64,000 bases of DNA from Anodontia alba (GCA_964016985.1 OZ024827.1:113929411-113993410), one strand, 5' to 3'; shown: positions 41,270 to 55,980, counted from the first letter of the stretch. Program-made: numbers and translations. The notes: a model not told the origin generated them from the sequence alone.

Positions 41270-44200
41270 GTCGTTTACTCTTTAACCTTGACTTTTTATA
41301 TCTCCGTTTGATAACCGACATAGTCCAAAAGGGATTACCCTTAAACCTTTACTCACCATAACCCTTTCTAATATCTCCAACAGTAACACGTAGCCCTTAA
41401 ACCATAACTCTTCATAACTCCGTATGATGATACACTTTGACAAATGGTTTACTCTTAAACCTTTACTCACCATAACCCTTTCTGATAACTCTAAAAGTGT
41501 AAGTCGTTAACTCTTTAACCTTAACTTTTAATGTCTGCGTTTGATGAACGGCATAGTCCAAAAAGGTTAAGCCTTAAACCTTTACTCACCATAACCCCTT
41601 CTAATATCTCCAACAGCAACACGTAAGCCTTAAACCATAACTCTCCATAACTTCGTATGATGATACACTTTAACAAATGGTTCACTCTTAGACCTTTACT
41701 CACCATAACCCTTTTGATAACTCTAAAAGTGTAAGTCGTTAACTCTTTAACCTTAACTTTTCATGTCTGCGTTTGATAAACGACATAGTCCAAAAGGGTT
41801 TACCCTTAAACCTTTACTCACCATAACCCATTCTTATAACTCCAGCAGTAACACGTAACCCTTAAACCATAACTCTGCATAACTCCGTATGATGATACAC
41901 TTTGGCAAACGGTTTACTCTTAGACCTTTACTCACCATAACCCTTTTTGATAACTCTAATATCGTAAGTCGTTAACCCTTTAACCTTAACTTTTTATATC
42001 TCCGTTTGATAACCGACATAGTCCAAAAGGGATTACCCTTAAACCTTTACTCACCATAACCGTTTCTAATAACTCCAACAGTAACACGTAGCCCTTAAAC
42101 CATAACTCTTCATAACTCCGTCTGATGATACACTTTGACAAATGGTTTACTCTTAAACCTTTACTCACAATAACCCATTTCTGATAACTCTAAAAGAGTA
42201 AGTCGTTAACTCTTTAACCTTAACTTTTCATGTCTGCGTTTGATAAACGACATAGTCCAAAAAGGTTTAGCCTTAAACCTTTACTCACCATAACCCTATC
42301 TATTATCTCCAACAGTAACACGTAAGCCTTAAACCATAACTCTCGATAACTACGTATGATAATACACTTTGACAAATGGTATACTCTTAGACCTTTACTC
42401 ACCATAACCCTTTTGATAACTCTAAAAGTGTAAGTCGTTAACTCTTTAACCTTAACTTTTTATATCTGCGTTTGATAAACGACATTATCCAAAAGGGTTT
42501 AGCCTTAAACCTTTACTCACCATAACCCTTTCTAATAACTCCAGCAGTAACACGTAACCCTTAAACCATAACTCTGCATAACTCCGTATGATGATACACT
42601 TTGACAAACGGTTTACTCTTAGACCTTTACTCACCATAACCTTTTTTGATAACTCTAATAGTGTAAGTCGTTAACCCTTTAACCTTAACATTTTTATATC
42701 TCCGTTTGATAACCGACATAGTCCAAAAGGGATTACCCTTAAACATTTACTCACCATAACCCTTTCTAATAACTCCAACAGTAACACGTATCCCTTAAAC
42801 CATAACTCTTTATATCTCCGTATGATGATACACTTTGACAAATGGTTTATTCTTAGACCTTTACTCACCATAACCCTTTTTGATATCTCTAAAAGTGTAA
42901 GTTGTTAACTCTTTAACCTTAACTTTTCATGTCTGCGTTTGATAAACGACATTATCCAAAAGGGTTTATCCTTAAACCTTTACTCACCATAACCCTTTCT
43001 AATAACTCCAGCAGTAACACGTAACCCTTAAACCATAACTCTGCATAACTCCGTATGATGATACACTTTGTCAAACGGTTTACTCTTAGACCTTTACTCA
43101 CCATTACCCTTTTTGATAACTCTAATAGTGTAAGTCTTTAACCCTTTAACCTTAACATTTTATATTTCCGTTTGATAAACGACATAGTCCAAAAGGGATT
43201 ACCCTTAAACCTTTACTCACCATAACCCTTTCTAATAGCTCCAACAGTAACACGCAGCCCTTAAACCATAACTCTTCATATCTCCGTATGATGATACACT
43301 TTGACAAATGGTTTACTCTTAGACCTTTACTCACCATTACCCTTTTTGATAACTCTAAAAGTGTAAGTCGTTAACCCTTTAACCTTAACTTTTCATGTCT
43401 CCGTTTGATAACCGACATATTCAAAAAGGGTTTACCCTTCAAACTTTACTCATCATAACCCTTTCTAATAAACCCAACAGATACAGGTAATCCTTAAACC
43501 ATAGTTCTCAATAACTCCTTATGTGCTACACTTTGACAACTGGTGTTGCCCTTAGACCTTCACTCATAATAACCCTTTCTGATAACTCTAAAAGTGTAAG
43601 GCGTTAACCCTTTAACCTTAACTTTTCATGTCTCCGTTTGATAAACGACATAGTCCAAAAGGATTTACCCTTAAACCTTTACTCACCATAACCCTTTCTA
43701 ATAACTCCAGCAGAAACACGTAACCCTTAAACCATAACTCTCCATAACTCCGTATGATGATACACTTTAACGAATGGTTTAATCTTAGACCTTTATTTAC
43801 TATAACCCTTTCTGATAACTCTAAAAGTGTAAGTCGTTAACCCTTTAACCTTAACTTTTTATATTTCCGTTTGATAACCGATATAGTCCAATAGGTTTAC
43901 CCTTTAACCTTTACTCACCCTAACCCTTTCTAATATCTCCAACTGAAACACGTCACCCTTAAACCATGACTCTGCATAACTCCGTATGATGATACACTTT
44001 GACAAATGGTTTACTCTTAGACCTTTACTCACCCTAACCTTTTTTGATAACTCTAATAGTGTAAGTCATAACCCTTTATCCTTAACTTTTTATATCTCCG
44101 TTTGATAACCAACATAGTCCAAAAGGGTTTACCCTTAAACTTTATTCTCCATAACCCTTTCTAATAACCCCAACAGTAACACGTAGCCCTTAAACCATAA

Positions 44201-44341
44201 CTCTCCATGACTCCGTATGATGATACACTTTGACAAATGGTTTACTCTTAGACCTTTACTCACCATAACCCTTTTTGATAACTCTAATAGTGTAAGTCGT
44301 TAACCCTTTAACCTTAACTTTTTATATTTCCGTTTGATAAC
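41270..44341 (-). repeat. satA, unit 2, minus orientation
   Basis: Counterpart of 17,134-20,206 with scattered single-base changes. Confidence 0.93.
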
Positions 44342-44785
44342 TCATCCGACGTCTCCTCGGACATATCAAAGATACCTCTCTACGCGGCTGCTGTCTTCTG
44401 AAGAAGAGGATTCCTCTTCCTCAGAAGCAAGCAGCCCCGAAGAGAGGGTACATAAGAGAAAACAGAAACACTTTCCCATCTAGTAGAAAGGGAAGTGTTT
44501 CTCCCAGTCGAAGGATACAGGATCCTTACTTTAGGAGTGAGAAAGGTGAAGCATCTAAGCAACGTGTAGTCACAAAAACAGTGAATCCTCTATTCTCCAG
44601 GTCCCCCATCCCCTCAGCAATCAAAAGTTAGTATTGTTAAGCCAAAGCCACAGAAGAAAAGTTATGGGTTAGTGTTGCCAAACACATCACAAAAGAGAAA
44701 ACGTGGGAAAGATTTGGGCAGTCTGAAGAGTACGGGTACAGAGACAAAATTTAACGCTTCATGGGACATTAAATTGTTTTAGTTA
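44342..44785 (+). pseudogene. Decayed gene fragment, unit 2 copy
   Basis: Counterpart of 20,207-20,650 with the same frame breaks, so decay preceded the duplication. Confidence 0.5.
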
Positions 44786-44976
44786 TCTACAGCATTCTTG
44801 TCAACTTGGGTGTTTAATTGAACATTTCAACCAAAGGCATATAATAGGAAAGAGTCGACCATGGAGGTAGAGACAGACAAATGGACTAGAACATTGATAA
44901 GTCCAATTTATATGTCGATCTTCGCTTACAACACAACTGTAATTGTAAAAGCATTTAATGGGAAGTGTTAACGGTT

Positions 44977-46330
44977 GACTATGTCGGTTATCAAACGGAG
45001 ACATGAAAAGCTAAGGTTAAAGGGTTAACGACTTAAACATTTAGAGTTATCAGAAAGGGTTATGGTGAGTGAAGGTCTAAGGGTAAACCATTTGTCAAAG
45101 TGTAGCATCATACGTAGTTATGGAGAGCTATGGTTTAAGGGTTACCTTTTACTGTTGGGGTTATTAGAAAGGGTTATGGTGAGTAAAGGTTTAAGGGTAA
45201 ACCCTTTTGGACTATGTCGTTTATCAAACGGAGACATGTAAAGTTAAGGTTAAAGGGTTAACGACTTACACTTTTAGAGTTATCAAAAAGGGTTATGGTG
45301 AGTAAAGGACTAAGAGTAAACCATTTGTCAAAGTGTAGCATCCTACGGAGTTATGGAGAGTTACGGTTTAAGGGTAACGTGTTACTGCTGGAGTTATTAG
45401 AAAGGGTTATGGTGAGTAAAGGTCTAAGAGTAAACCATTTGTCAAAGTGTATCATTATACGGAGATATAAAGAGTTATGGTTTAAGGGCTACGTGTTACT
45501 GTTGGAGTTATTAGAAAGAGTTATGGTGAGTAAAGGTTTAAGGGTAAACCCTTTTGGACTATGTCGTTTATCAAACGGAGACATGAAACGTAAAGGTTAA
45601 AGGTTAACGACTTACACTCTTAGAGTTGTCAAAAAGTCCAAAAGGGTTTACCCTTAAACCTTTACTCACCATAACCCTTTTTAATATCTCCAGCAGAAAC
45701 TCTAAAAGTGTAAGTCGTTAACCCTTTAACCTTATCTTTTTATATTTCCGTTTGATAACCGACATAGTCCAAAAGGTTTACCCTTAAACCTTTACTCACT
45801 ATAACCCTTTCTAATATCGCCAACAGTAACATGTAATCCTTAAACCATAACTCTCCATAACTCCGTATGATGATACACTTTGACAAGTGGTTTACTCTTA
45901 GACCTTTACTCACCATAACCCTTTTTGATAACTCTAATAGTGTAAGTCATAACCCTTTAACCTTAACTTTTTATATCTCCGTTTGATAACCGACATAGTC
46001 CAAAAGGGTTTACCCTTAAACTTTATTCTCCATAACCCTTTCTAATAACTCCAAACAATAACACGTAACCCTTAAACCATAACTCTCGATAACTCCGTAT
46101 GATGATACACTTTGACAAATGGTTTACTCTTAGACCTTTACTCACCATAACCCTTTTTGATAACTCTAATAGTGTAAGTCGTTAACCCTTTAACCTTAAC
46201 TTTTTTATATTTCCGTTTGATAACCGACATAGTCCAAAAGGGATTACCCTTAAATCTTTACTCACCCTAACAGTGTCTAATAACTCCAACAGTAACACGT
46301 AGCCCTTAAACCATAACTCCATAACCCCAT
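44977..46330. repeat. satA with strand switch, unit 2
   Basis: Counterpart of 20,842-22,195. Orientation flips near 45,632. Confidence 0.85.
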
Positions 46331-46336
46331 CTGACT

Positions 46337-46512
46337 GGTGATTTCTGTTCTTTCCGCTGGATCAACAATGACACTTGTCAGTTTCTTGCGAGAGATCGTG
46401 TACTGTACTGGTGAACCGCTTACGTATAAGCCTGTCCAGGAAATGTGTGGATAGGTAATCTGACCGGCTATAAAATAGACTCAATTCTCAAATACAAATA
46501 AACACAAAAAAG
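46337..46512 (+). mobile_element. 5'-truncated SINE, unit 2
   Basis: Counterpart of 22,201-22,376. Confidence 0.75.
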
Positions 46513-47145
46513 ATTGGTTAAGATACAAAGTTATGGCGAGTAACGGTTTAAGGGTTAACTTCTTAGACTTTGAGCTAGAAAGGGTTACAGTGCGTGAAGA
46601 TTTAAGCGTAATCCTTTTAACTAGGTGGGTTATCATGTAGAGATCTGGTAAGTAAAGGTTAAAGGTTTAACGTCTTGCATTTTTAGAGAGTTATCAGAAA
46701 GGGTTGTGGTCAGTAAAGGTTAAAGGGGAAAACAAAAAAGGTTATCGTACTGAGTTACGGTGTGTAATGGGTCAAAGGTTAACGACTTACATTTGGAGTT
46801 ATCAGAAAGGAATTTTGATGAGTGAAGATTTAAAAGTTACTATTTCTAACAAACTGTGTGATCATACGAAGTTATGGTTAGTAAAGGTATGAAAATTAAC
46901 GTCTTACACATACTGGGTGTTGTTAAGTTAAAGTGTAAGTATCAACGGAGTGGCTTTCCTAGTTACCGCAATTTTATTGGCAAAACCAGCGCTTGGGTTA
47001 CCGAGATTTTACTCAAAAAATTTTAGGCAAAGGAGTTATCATTAGAAAGTATAAGTTAAGATAACGGGGTGAATTTTTGAAATTGTTTACCAATTTCTAA
47101 ACAAAAGAACTCATCACTTAATCACCATAACTCCTACTATAGTAA

Positions 47146-47331
47146 ATACGTAGTACGTTTAACGTTCACGTTAAATACATATTTGTGATATTTGCAAGCA
47201 AGAGTGTAATGTAGTATTAGTTTTAATATATTAACAGATAGTATTAGGAAAATCGGATACAAACAGGGTATATTATCATCATTAGGTATAGCTAACAAAC
47301 ATTGTAATTTTTGGAGGAGTATTGTTTAGAG
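47146..47331 (+). promoter_or_regulatory. Putative promoter and first exon of gene A, unit 2
   Basis: Counterpart of 23,010-23,195; the donor GT at 47,332-47,333 is preserved. Confidence 0.4.
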
Positions 47332-47335
47332 GTAA

Positions 47336-47373
<38 letters not shown>

Positions 47374-47689
47374 AAAATCATCAAGAAGGTTACCGTTGGT
47401 TACCGTCACATTTAACATACTGATGGGTTTTTCTTACGGGTCATAGTTACTTAAGGTGTAAACCTATGTTAGATACCATGCGTTACCGATAACAGTAGCC
47501 ATTTGTGTTATTGTACAGGGTCATGGTAAGCGAAGGCTTTAGGGTAAATATCTTTCACAAAGTCGGTAGCCATTGATTGCCCCTTTCTCTTAAAAATCAG
47601 TGAATGTAAGAGATATACTGTCACAAGGAAATCAAACAAAGCTGAAAACAAATTCTGTCCATCGCGAGAATCGAACACGGGCAGCTCGC

Positions 47690-47767
47690 GGTGAAATTCA
47701 CATGCTCTAACCACTGAGCTAAAGAGCTGGCTCGTGAGCTCAGTGGTTAGAGCATGTAAATTTCACC
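47690..47767. repeat. tRNA-derived inverted pair, unit 2
   Basis: Counterpart of 23,557-23,634, with the same 30/31 pairing of arms 47,690-47,720 and 47,737-47,767. Confidence 0.75.
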
Positions 47768-48254
47768 CTAGCACCCTGTGTTGGAATCGCATCATAGACA
47801 TTTTTATTATTCCACCTTTGCTTCTTTTTTTTACGGCTTTCATGTCTTCAGATGGGGACTCGTTCGGGAAAAAAATCCAATGCTCTAGCCACTGAGCCAA
47901 AGAGGCGACTGTCTGATGCAGTTTTTAGATAATGGTGATAAAAATAAAAGCTATGCAGAATCTACCAAATTCGAAAACTGGAGATAGTAATTGCGCTCCG
48001 TAACGCATCTTATCTTTAAAGAAGTCATCATTTATGATGACGCGAAGCCTATTTCGGCACGAGGCCATTTACGGCGAAATATAGTCTGATCCTGGAATAG
48101 CCTCTATCTATCGACATAAAAGCCGCAATAAAGGAATGGAACAGAGCTGAAAAAAAGCCCCGCCTATGGTGGGATTAGAATTTTTCCAGCTATGTTTCTT
48201 TCCTTTCTTTGACACTTCGTGCTGTAAGACTTTTCTTTCTTTTACAAATTACAG

Positions 48255-48790
48255 ACAATCATGAGTACAGCGGACGACTGCGAATTTGTGAGAAAGATTG
48301 TGGAGAAGTCGGAAAAATATATATGTGCGGAGCTGGTAAAATTACAGCGAGAGGTCAGAAGTGGTCTGAATCATTAAAAGGATGTCACACAAATATGAAG
48401 GCACAAGATGCTAAAATTAAAAAAACTGGAAACGGCACTTCAGGTACAGGACCATAAGATAAGCACTTTACAAACCGAAAAACAGGGTCTTTTAGAACAA
48501 GTGGAAGCGTTAAAAGCTCAGATAGAGAATTCTAATGCGCACAGTGCGTGCAAATTAACAATACAGAAGGCGTTTGCGTCGGCGTTACAAAGTGTTCTGC
48601 CTAATGATAATCAACCTTCCATGGATACGAGTGTATTAGAAACATCAGTAGTACAACAACTACCGCCTGAACCAATGTCATATATGGAGGTAACGAGTAC
48701 GCCGCAGCAACAAGAAGCTGCACCAGTACAACTGTATCAGGCACGTCATCCTAATCTGGGAAAAAGAAAGTTTCCGTCTTCGACGTCAGA
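48255..48790 (+). pseudogene. Gene A exon 2, unit 2, with extra frameshift
   Basis: Same acceptor and donor as unit 1. A run of six A (unit 1, about 24,286-24,291) is seven A here near 48,419, which shifts the coiled-coil frame between its ATG-proximal part and the heptads. A homopolymer miscall is possible. The older frame switch near 48,375 is shared with unit 1. Confidence 0.55.
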
Positions 48791-49478
48791 GTAAGTGTTA
48801 ATTTCCTTAATTAAATCCTCTAACATATTGAGGGAAAACAACTGTCATTTCTCACCTGAAATTTGAACTTAATGAAGGATACTTAGGATACTTTTCAACA
48901 GAACATATTTGACTTCACTTCAACTGCTGTGAAGAGAATGTATAGCGGACTTATAGACCTCGGGGTCTAACTGTTGGTTTTCTTTTGCTCCAGTATTTCT
49001 GTTGTTGTATGCTGTCGAGTCCTCAGCCTTGTTTCATCTCTGTAGTTTTTGGATTTGTATGTTCTCGGAGATGTTACACTGTTGAGTTAGGAAGCCTTCA
49101 TGCGGACTAAACATAATTAATGTCTATACCGCAACAGAAGTAAGGGCGAGGATTGTGGCCACGTAAAATCGATTTAAGCCCACCAGTGGAATTCTTTCCA
49201 CTGACCGTTCCAAGGCGGTTCTTCTGTGGCGGTTTATTTATGTTATTGTTTGTTACTTATTGTGTGTATCACATGTGTCTTTTTATTTTGGATGGCCATT
49301 AAGCCATTTTGTGGGAAAGTAACTGTCCTTTTGGCCTTCCTCTGTTTAGGTTTTCATTATGATCTGGTCGCTTCGTGTTTGTGTTTCTTTCCCTTTGGTG
49401 TCTTTGGTGGGGGGAGTAAGTTAATTGTATCGATTCCTGATCTTTGTTTTACTTCTACTTTTTTATAAAAACTCCATG

Positions 49479-49669
49479 TCCTTCATCATAGAGTAGATTT
49501 TATTTTCTAGTCATTTGGAATCATGGATGTAGAAATCTGAAAAAATACTTGAGGTTCACTGATGAAGTCTTATTGGCTTAAACTAGCAAGTCGTGTCCAG
49601 AAAAAGATGTAAACTCTAACTTTTAATTGCCATGTGTAGTCCTTGCTTCTGAAAGGTTATAGCATGTTT
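49479..49669 (+). mobile_element. Decayed hammerhead repeat, + orientation, unit 2
   Basis: Counterpart of 25,345-25,535; core at 49,553-49,598 with the same TAA in place of GAA. Confidence 0.7.
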
Positions 49670-49926
49670 TCTTTAATTTTTCCCTTTAAGATTTTGAAGG
49701 GAGTGAATAACCGTATTATTCTTAATGGTGAAGATTCTTTAAAACATCCAATAATCTCATAAGGTTTAGCTACGTTTGGGTGTTCTGAGTCACGACCTGT
49801 TTGGATAATCGATTAATTGATCGATAAATTCCATAAATATGATTATCACTACTGATTTTTTGTAATCGATTATTTTATAAGTAGAATTTACCAGCCAAAG
49901 ATGTTTTTAAAATATCTGGATGAGTG

Positions 49927-49993
49927 GCAAACAGTGCAGACCCTGATGAGACGCCGCGTTTTGCGGCGTCTCATCTGGGTCTACACTGTTTGC
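49927..49993. mobile_element. Hairpin MITE, unit 2
   Basis: Counterpart of 25,793-25,859, unchanged. Confidence 0.8.
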
Positions 49994-51163
49994 TCAGGCC
50001 TGTCTGTGCAAAACCCTATAGTGAAGTACAACATATGGTAAGTCATGTTCAGACAGAAAGCCAGACAGGTAAAATTATGACCAAATCTCCAGTGATTACT
50101 AATCGATTATCGATCGCAAAGGCATGGCTGATAATCGATTATCATTTCAGCACCGATTAGCCAGCCCTAGTTCCTGATAATTTCTATTTCAATTTGCACA
50201 AGATATTAACCATAGAAAAAATGAAAATCTGTAAAAATGTCAATTCAAGCAACAACAACAACAACACAAACACAATTAGGTTGTTCTAACAAGTATCCAC
50301 AACATGCCCTTTCAGACTGTTAACAATAATTCAGAAGTGACTGGCAGAGACTATTTTAAGAGGTATCCACAACGATTTTCAATTATGGTTGTGGGTACTT
50401 ATTAAAATTGTATTGTCGATGCAGTTGTTATGGGTATCCACAATACGCCTTACGAATAATAATAATTCTATTGGCAGAAACTGATTTTTTTTTCAAATAA
50501 TAATAATAACTGATTTTTTTCATATTTCTGTTCAAAACATAAATTACTGGTACTCGTTAGAACCCATTGCGACGCGGTGCTTATGGCATCCCGAAAACAT
50601 TCTCACCCCCCTCGAACCCCACTAATATATAGTAAAACAGAGGTTTGCAGGGCTATACATTATTTTTTCTTATTTCTGATCTAAAACATAGTTTGTGGGT
50701 ACTCGATAGAATTTCCTGAATGAGGCTGTTCTATCGAGCACCCGCAACCTGTGTTTGAAGTAGAAATATGGAAAATATCACAATTTGTAATCTTAAATGG
50801 TTACTTTATCGCCGTTAAAACTTGCAATCTATTTGTATAGGCGTGTTTCCTTATGGGGTTTCACAAATTGCATTAAAAGCAGAAATAAGAAGAAATATGT
50901 ATGCCCCTGGCACTTTCGCTTTTTAATTAAGAATTTAAGTTATATAAGCGTGTTTTCGTTATGTGTTTAATTAAATACTTCATTTTATTTTGGGGTTACA
51001 TAATGCATTATTTCATATCTTCAAAATAACTACTTTTCCGATGTAAAGTTTGATTTCTTCTTATTTGTACGCCAAACTTAGGTTGTGGGTGCTCGTTAGA
51101 ACTGCCTAAATGAAGCGATTCTAACAACTACCCACAACCTATATCTTATAGCAGTAATAAGAT

Positions 51164-51313
51164 CATCATCATCATCATTTTCTTCGTCAATATGATGGTG
51201 ATGATGATGATGATGACGATCATCATCATCACCATCATCATCATCATTTTCGTCGTCAATATGATGGTGATGATAATGATGATGATGACGATGAAGATGA
51301 TGATGATGTGATA

Positions 51314-51345
<32 letters not shown>

Positions 51346-51413
51346 AATGATCATCATCATAATCATCATTATCATTGTCATCATCATTGTCATCAGCATC
51401 ATTATCATCATCA
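51164..51413. repeat. GAT/ATC microsatellite, unit 2
   Basis: Counterpart of 27,030-27,272; longer by a few triplets. Confidence 0.9.
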
Positions 51414-51645
51414 CCATCATGTGTGGCGGTCGTTAAAGGCTATCCATAGTAATTATTATAGGCTTTATTATATTTCTAGTCTCATCGTCATCATTATCAT
51501 CATCATCATCATGTGTGGCGGCCGTAAAAGTCTATCCATAGTAATTATTATAGGCTTTATTATATTTCTAGTTCTTTGAGATCATTAGTTCCGTTGTTGA
51601 ATGTTGACTGTGTAGGTCACCTGTGTAGGGACTAAACTTGGTAGA

Positions 51646-51831
51646 TATATTGTATAAAAGGGTAATTCATAGGAAGCAAGGAAACAGATCAAAACTGAAA
51701 ACTGTAGAGTGTACAAGTTGTTTCTGGCACAGGCTAGCTAGTTTTGGCCAATTAGGCATCCAAAGGTATTTTTAAAATTCTTCAGTGGAATAAATGATCG
51801 CAAAGGACTAACAGATATAATGAAACTTCGA
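51646..51831 (-). mobile_element. Decayed hammerhead repeat, minus orientation, unit 2
   Basis: Counterpart of 27,505-27,690, also without CTGATGA. Confidence 0.7.
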
Positions 51832-52451
51832 TGGCTCGAATAGCTTTGGGACCACTGATATTTGTTTGAGACAGGGATAGTTTGACCCAATGAGGGTTAT
51901 TCATAAATCCTCGTCAGGAGGTTTATATGTATTAAAAGTATGATGTGTGTAGTCTTTAGAATCGCCTCACTATGGCGATTCTAATGGTTACATACAACAA
52001 ACTTTTCCATGGAAATTTCCATTAAATTTCTTCATAGATTATACCTCACTAAGTCTTGTCTGGGACTCAAAATGGGTTCGAATGAGCCATGGTAAGCGAG
52101 CAATCGGTGTTAGAGCCATCGAAGTTTCACTGAAGTCTAGAAAATTTGGTGTCAAACGATAATCTCTCGGAAATTCGCACGCTTCGGGTGGAGACAAAGG
52201 TTTTGTCTCTAAACGTTTTGGTCATTTTTCAAAGGCACAGTGCATCAGATGGGAGATACATTGTTATATATTGTAAGTGTCACTGAGTTCAGAGGTACAT
52301 GTTCACTTACTTAAAAGTTCACAAGTTATGAGAAGAATTGTTTACCTGTGTATTTGTGTTCGGAGGCACAATTTTAATCTTTTTAGATTCTGAGTGTCAC
52401 TGTGTTCAGAACATGCACTCCCGTATACAGTTTTGATTATACTTTACCTTT

Positions 52452-55189
52452 CTAAAGTCTAGATAACTTTACTTTGAACGCCTTCTTTGTTCGAAACGGA
52501 ATATTCTCTGACATACATTGGGTCTTGAAGTCTTCATATTTTTCCTCCAAAGTTTTCTCCTTTTTCCTAGAGACATTGTGTAATATTTCTAGCTCCTCCG
52601 TTCTCCACTTCCGTTTGATACCTCCTGTTTTAAATGCTAAACACAATGGCTCTTGCTTTTCTATACTTGTCTCTCTCGTTTCCACTTCAACTTCATCGCC
52701 TATCTCGTTCGGTTGTGGTTCGTCTTCAACCCGTTCCGACTGTGCTGGTAGGTAGCTCATTTTCACCTACATCCTTTGGGAAAGTAGTTGCTTTAGAGTC
52801 CATTCGGTGGGGAATAGTGTGATGAAGGCGAAACAGTTTGAACTTATTGAAGTTTGCCATCAATAATTTACTCTGAATTTCTAAGCGTTTTAACTTGTAT
52901 TGATCGATCGGCATTTCACGCAGTAGTTTCTCCAAATGGGAGTAATCCACATACCAGCCATTCATCATGAGCGCAATACAAGACACGAAACACAAAACAT
53001 CAATCAGTTTATTGTCCTCCAGTTTTTCGCTTTCCAACTTTTTGGTACATTTTTCGATCCACGGAAAAGTTATGTCCCTCGCAGTTTTCAGCCGGCTGGC
53101 ATACACTAACCCTCGAGCTTCTAGTTGAGTTTTCACCATACTACAAAGGATAAGCGATGGCTGCTGTGCTCCTTGTGCTGAGTCTACAACTTTCCAAAGG
53201 CCTGAACGCCAATTCCAAGTCAAAATAGCATGCCCATGATCGTCGTAATTCTGAATGGCAGGAAAATGTTTTAAACCTAATTCTTGAAATCCTGCTTCTA
53301 AAATTGCCTCCAATTCATGTCTAGATCCTTCCAGAATCTTACAAAGAGCTGAATAAACCATGTGTTGATGCACTCTCCTTTTCCTGCTCAGTAAAGTCAC
53401 AATCTGCTTAACGGATATGGAACTATAAGCTCTCATCTTTCTGGTTACATCACTATACAAATCCTGCTGAAATTCTTCATATCTTACACATCGGCCAGCA
53501 TTTGAAGCTATGTACAAATCCTTGATCAACGCGTGTAACAGTCTTCGCCCTAAAACGCAAGGGCCACTGCAAAGAACATCGTGCATTCCTACCGACCGTT
53601 TAATTTTTTCGCAAATTAAAGGGGACTTGGTCCAAATTTCACAAGGAGGAATACTATCCTCTGACCCCATGCTTGAGCTCCAAGCATTTAATGCAAGAAA
53701 TCCTAGTTGATCAGTCAAGCTAAAACTAGGATTCAGTTTTCCGGGTCCAAGACCTACAGAATAAAGGTGGCTTCGGAAACTTAAGGGATATCCCCACAGA
53801 ATCTTCTCTGCTGCAAGCTCAAGCTGAAATGACTTCCATATCCCCTCAATATTACCTGTTGCGGAAAACTGGTCTAAAAGTTCTATCAATGATTTTGTAA
53901 TCCAAAACCCAACAGTTTGAATAATTCTGTTAGTTCCCTTCTCAAACGGTACCAACATAGGATGTGTACGCAAGATGCGATCAATTTTCTCCATGTATAA
54001 ACAGTCTGTTGCCAGGATACGGTCTTTAGGTTCAATCTCACAGACAAACTCAATGCGACACGAGGCATTGTTCATCAAAGTGAAATTGCTATTCAATGTA
54101 GATATATATTTCTTTGCGTCTCGCACAAATGCATCTGCAGTTGATTTTGGAAACACCATCCCTCCTGCAATGCATCCCGACACGGGATTATATCGAGTAT
54201 TTGGCCTTCGATGAGGAGTATCGACATACAATTGCACAAATCGCAATTTGTCTGGCTGCTGCACTATTTGACGAAGTTCCGGGGATATATCCATTAATCT
54301 GCTATCTAGATTACTTTGATAACATACACAGTCTCTGAACGATAAGCAGCTGTTTAATACGCCACGTTCACCAACAATTTCTTGTACTCCTGCACGGGAC
54401 CACATCAGTTCTATTTCGTCGGATGAAATGTCAACTGCACAGTGTATCGTCACACGTTTTATGTGTTCTCTTTTGAAATGATTTAAAGACACGCCATCTG
54501 TTGCTTTGTCCCCAAAACGAAAACAAAAACTAATTATTTCAAAGTGATTGTCGATTTCAGCTTCTTCAATACTTTTCTGAAACTCATTTAAGATCAAGCT
54601 ACTGTCGTCTGGCAATACAAAAAATTTTCGGACATCATTCATGTCATTCTTTGCTAATGTACGACCTATACGATCCCTCACACGGAAGAGTCTACGTTGA
54701 AATTTTGTACGTAATCTCTCAAAATATTCACAGCACATTACCCTGTAAGATTCTTTTGTCAGTTCCCTGGTCGAGCTAACCAAACGAGGTATAACACCTA
54801 CCCAGCCTTCCCATCCACCTTCATAAAAAAGTTGGAATCCAAGACTTTTCTTAAAGTTATACAACTGGCGTTCAGAAAATTTGCTTAGCTCTGTGTGTTT
54901 TTTTTAGGAAGGAATAGGTGCCACGAGGAAAACTATGACACACTGTCAAATGTCTCACCGGCATGTCAACGGCATTCCAGGTTCTAAGTTCTAAAACACA
55001 ACCATCTACGTCCGGAAGGAAGTTCAAAAACGTATCTTGTTCTGCATCATCTGCTGTTGAACCACGAGCACACACGGGTTTATCTCGACCTAGGAAAGTT
55101 TCCACGCTGCCACATTTCATAAATAGGTGCTGAAAATTTCCATTCTCTTCCATAACTTCAAAAAGGCCCTCGTCATCGGAATCATCCAT
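52452..55189 (-). pseudogene. Gene B, unit 2, with two frameshifts
   Basis: About 99% like the intact copy. A run of seven T (unit 1, about 30,759-30,765) is eight T at 54,898-54,905, breaking the frame near residue 97. Two bases (CT) are missing near 52,740, breaking it in the acidic linker near residue 816. Between the two a 712-codon frame stays open. Amino-acid differences such as L to F, G to S and K to E are scattered. The first change may be a base-calling error; the 2-bp loss is not in a homopolymer and looks real. Confidence 0.7.
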
Positions 55190-55224
55190 CTTTTCGTCTG
55201 AAAGTGCAAAAATGATCATTTTAA

Positions 55225-55980
55225 AGTAGGGTTTACGCCTGGAATATGGTGGGTCGTTAAGTTTGGGTATGGGTTAAGGTAATGTCGGGTTAACTTCGGA
55301 ACAGGTCGGATGTCAAGGGTAAACGTTCGGGTTTTATAGAATTCGAGACGGACTCCAGGTGGTTATGGTTGGGGTAAAGTGGGTTCAGGTCTGGGATATA
55401 GTGGTCTATAAATGGGATTTACCCAAAAGGCCAAAGTAAAGCCCTGGTAAATGTTTCAGTGGATAAGCTATGGGTAAACGTCCATGTTAACTCGGTATCA
55501 GTTCGGATAACAGGTGGGTTAAGGCTGGGTTTAAGTGGGTTCAGGGTTAGAGTTATTGGAGTTAACACTAGTAAAGGTGTCATAGTAACGGTGAAGGTAA
55601 AGCCTCGGGTTAAACTCCAAAACCAATGATAAACCCTAGTAAACATGCAGAAGTTAAAATACTGGACTGGTAAAAGTCAGAGTTAACTTGCCAAAAGGTT
55701 GGATGTTAGATGGGCTAACCAGGTTCAGATCTTTGTTATTTTCTCGGTTCACTTCCAAGCCTATAGAAAGCCATAGTATAGTGTCAGGGTTAAGGTAAAC
55801 TTATGTGTTTACTCGGTTTCAGGTTGGGGTTAAGTGGTTTCAGGTCTTGCTTTTTTTGGTTATTGTCTATGCTCGCCTCTCTAAACCCCATGGTTTACCT
55901 TAGTAAAGGTGTCCGGGTTAATTTATGGGTAAAGGCAAAAGATCGGATGTCACTTTACTTAGGTTAACCCTATCATATGT
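55225..55980 (+). repeat. satC, unit 2
   Basis: Counterpart of 31,085-31,840. Confidence 0.65.
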
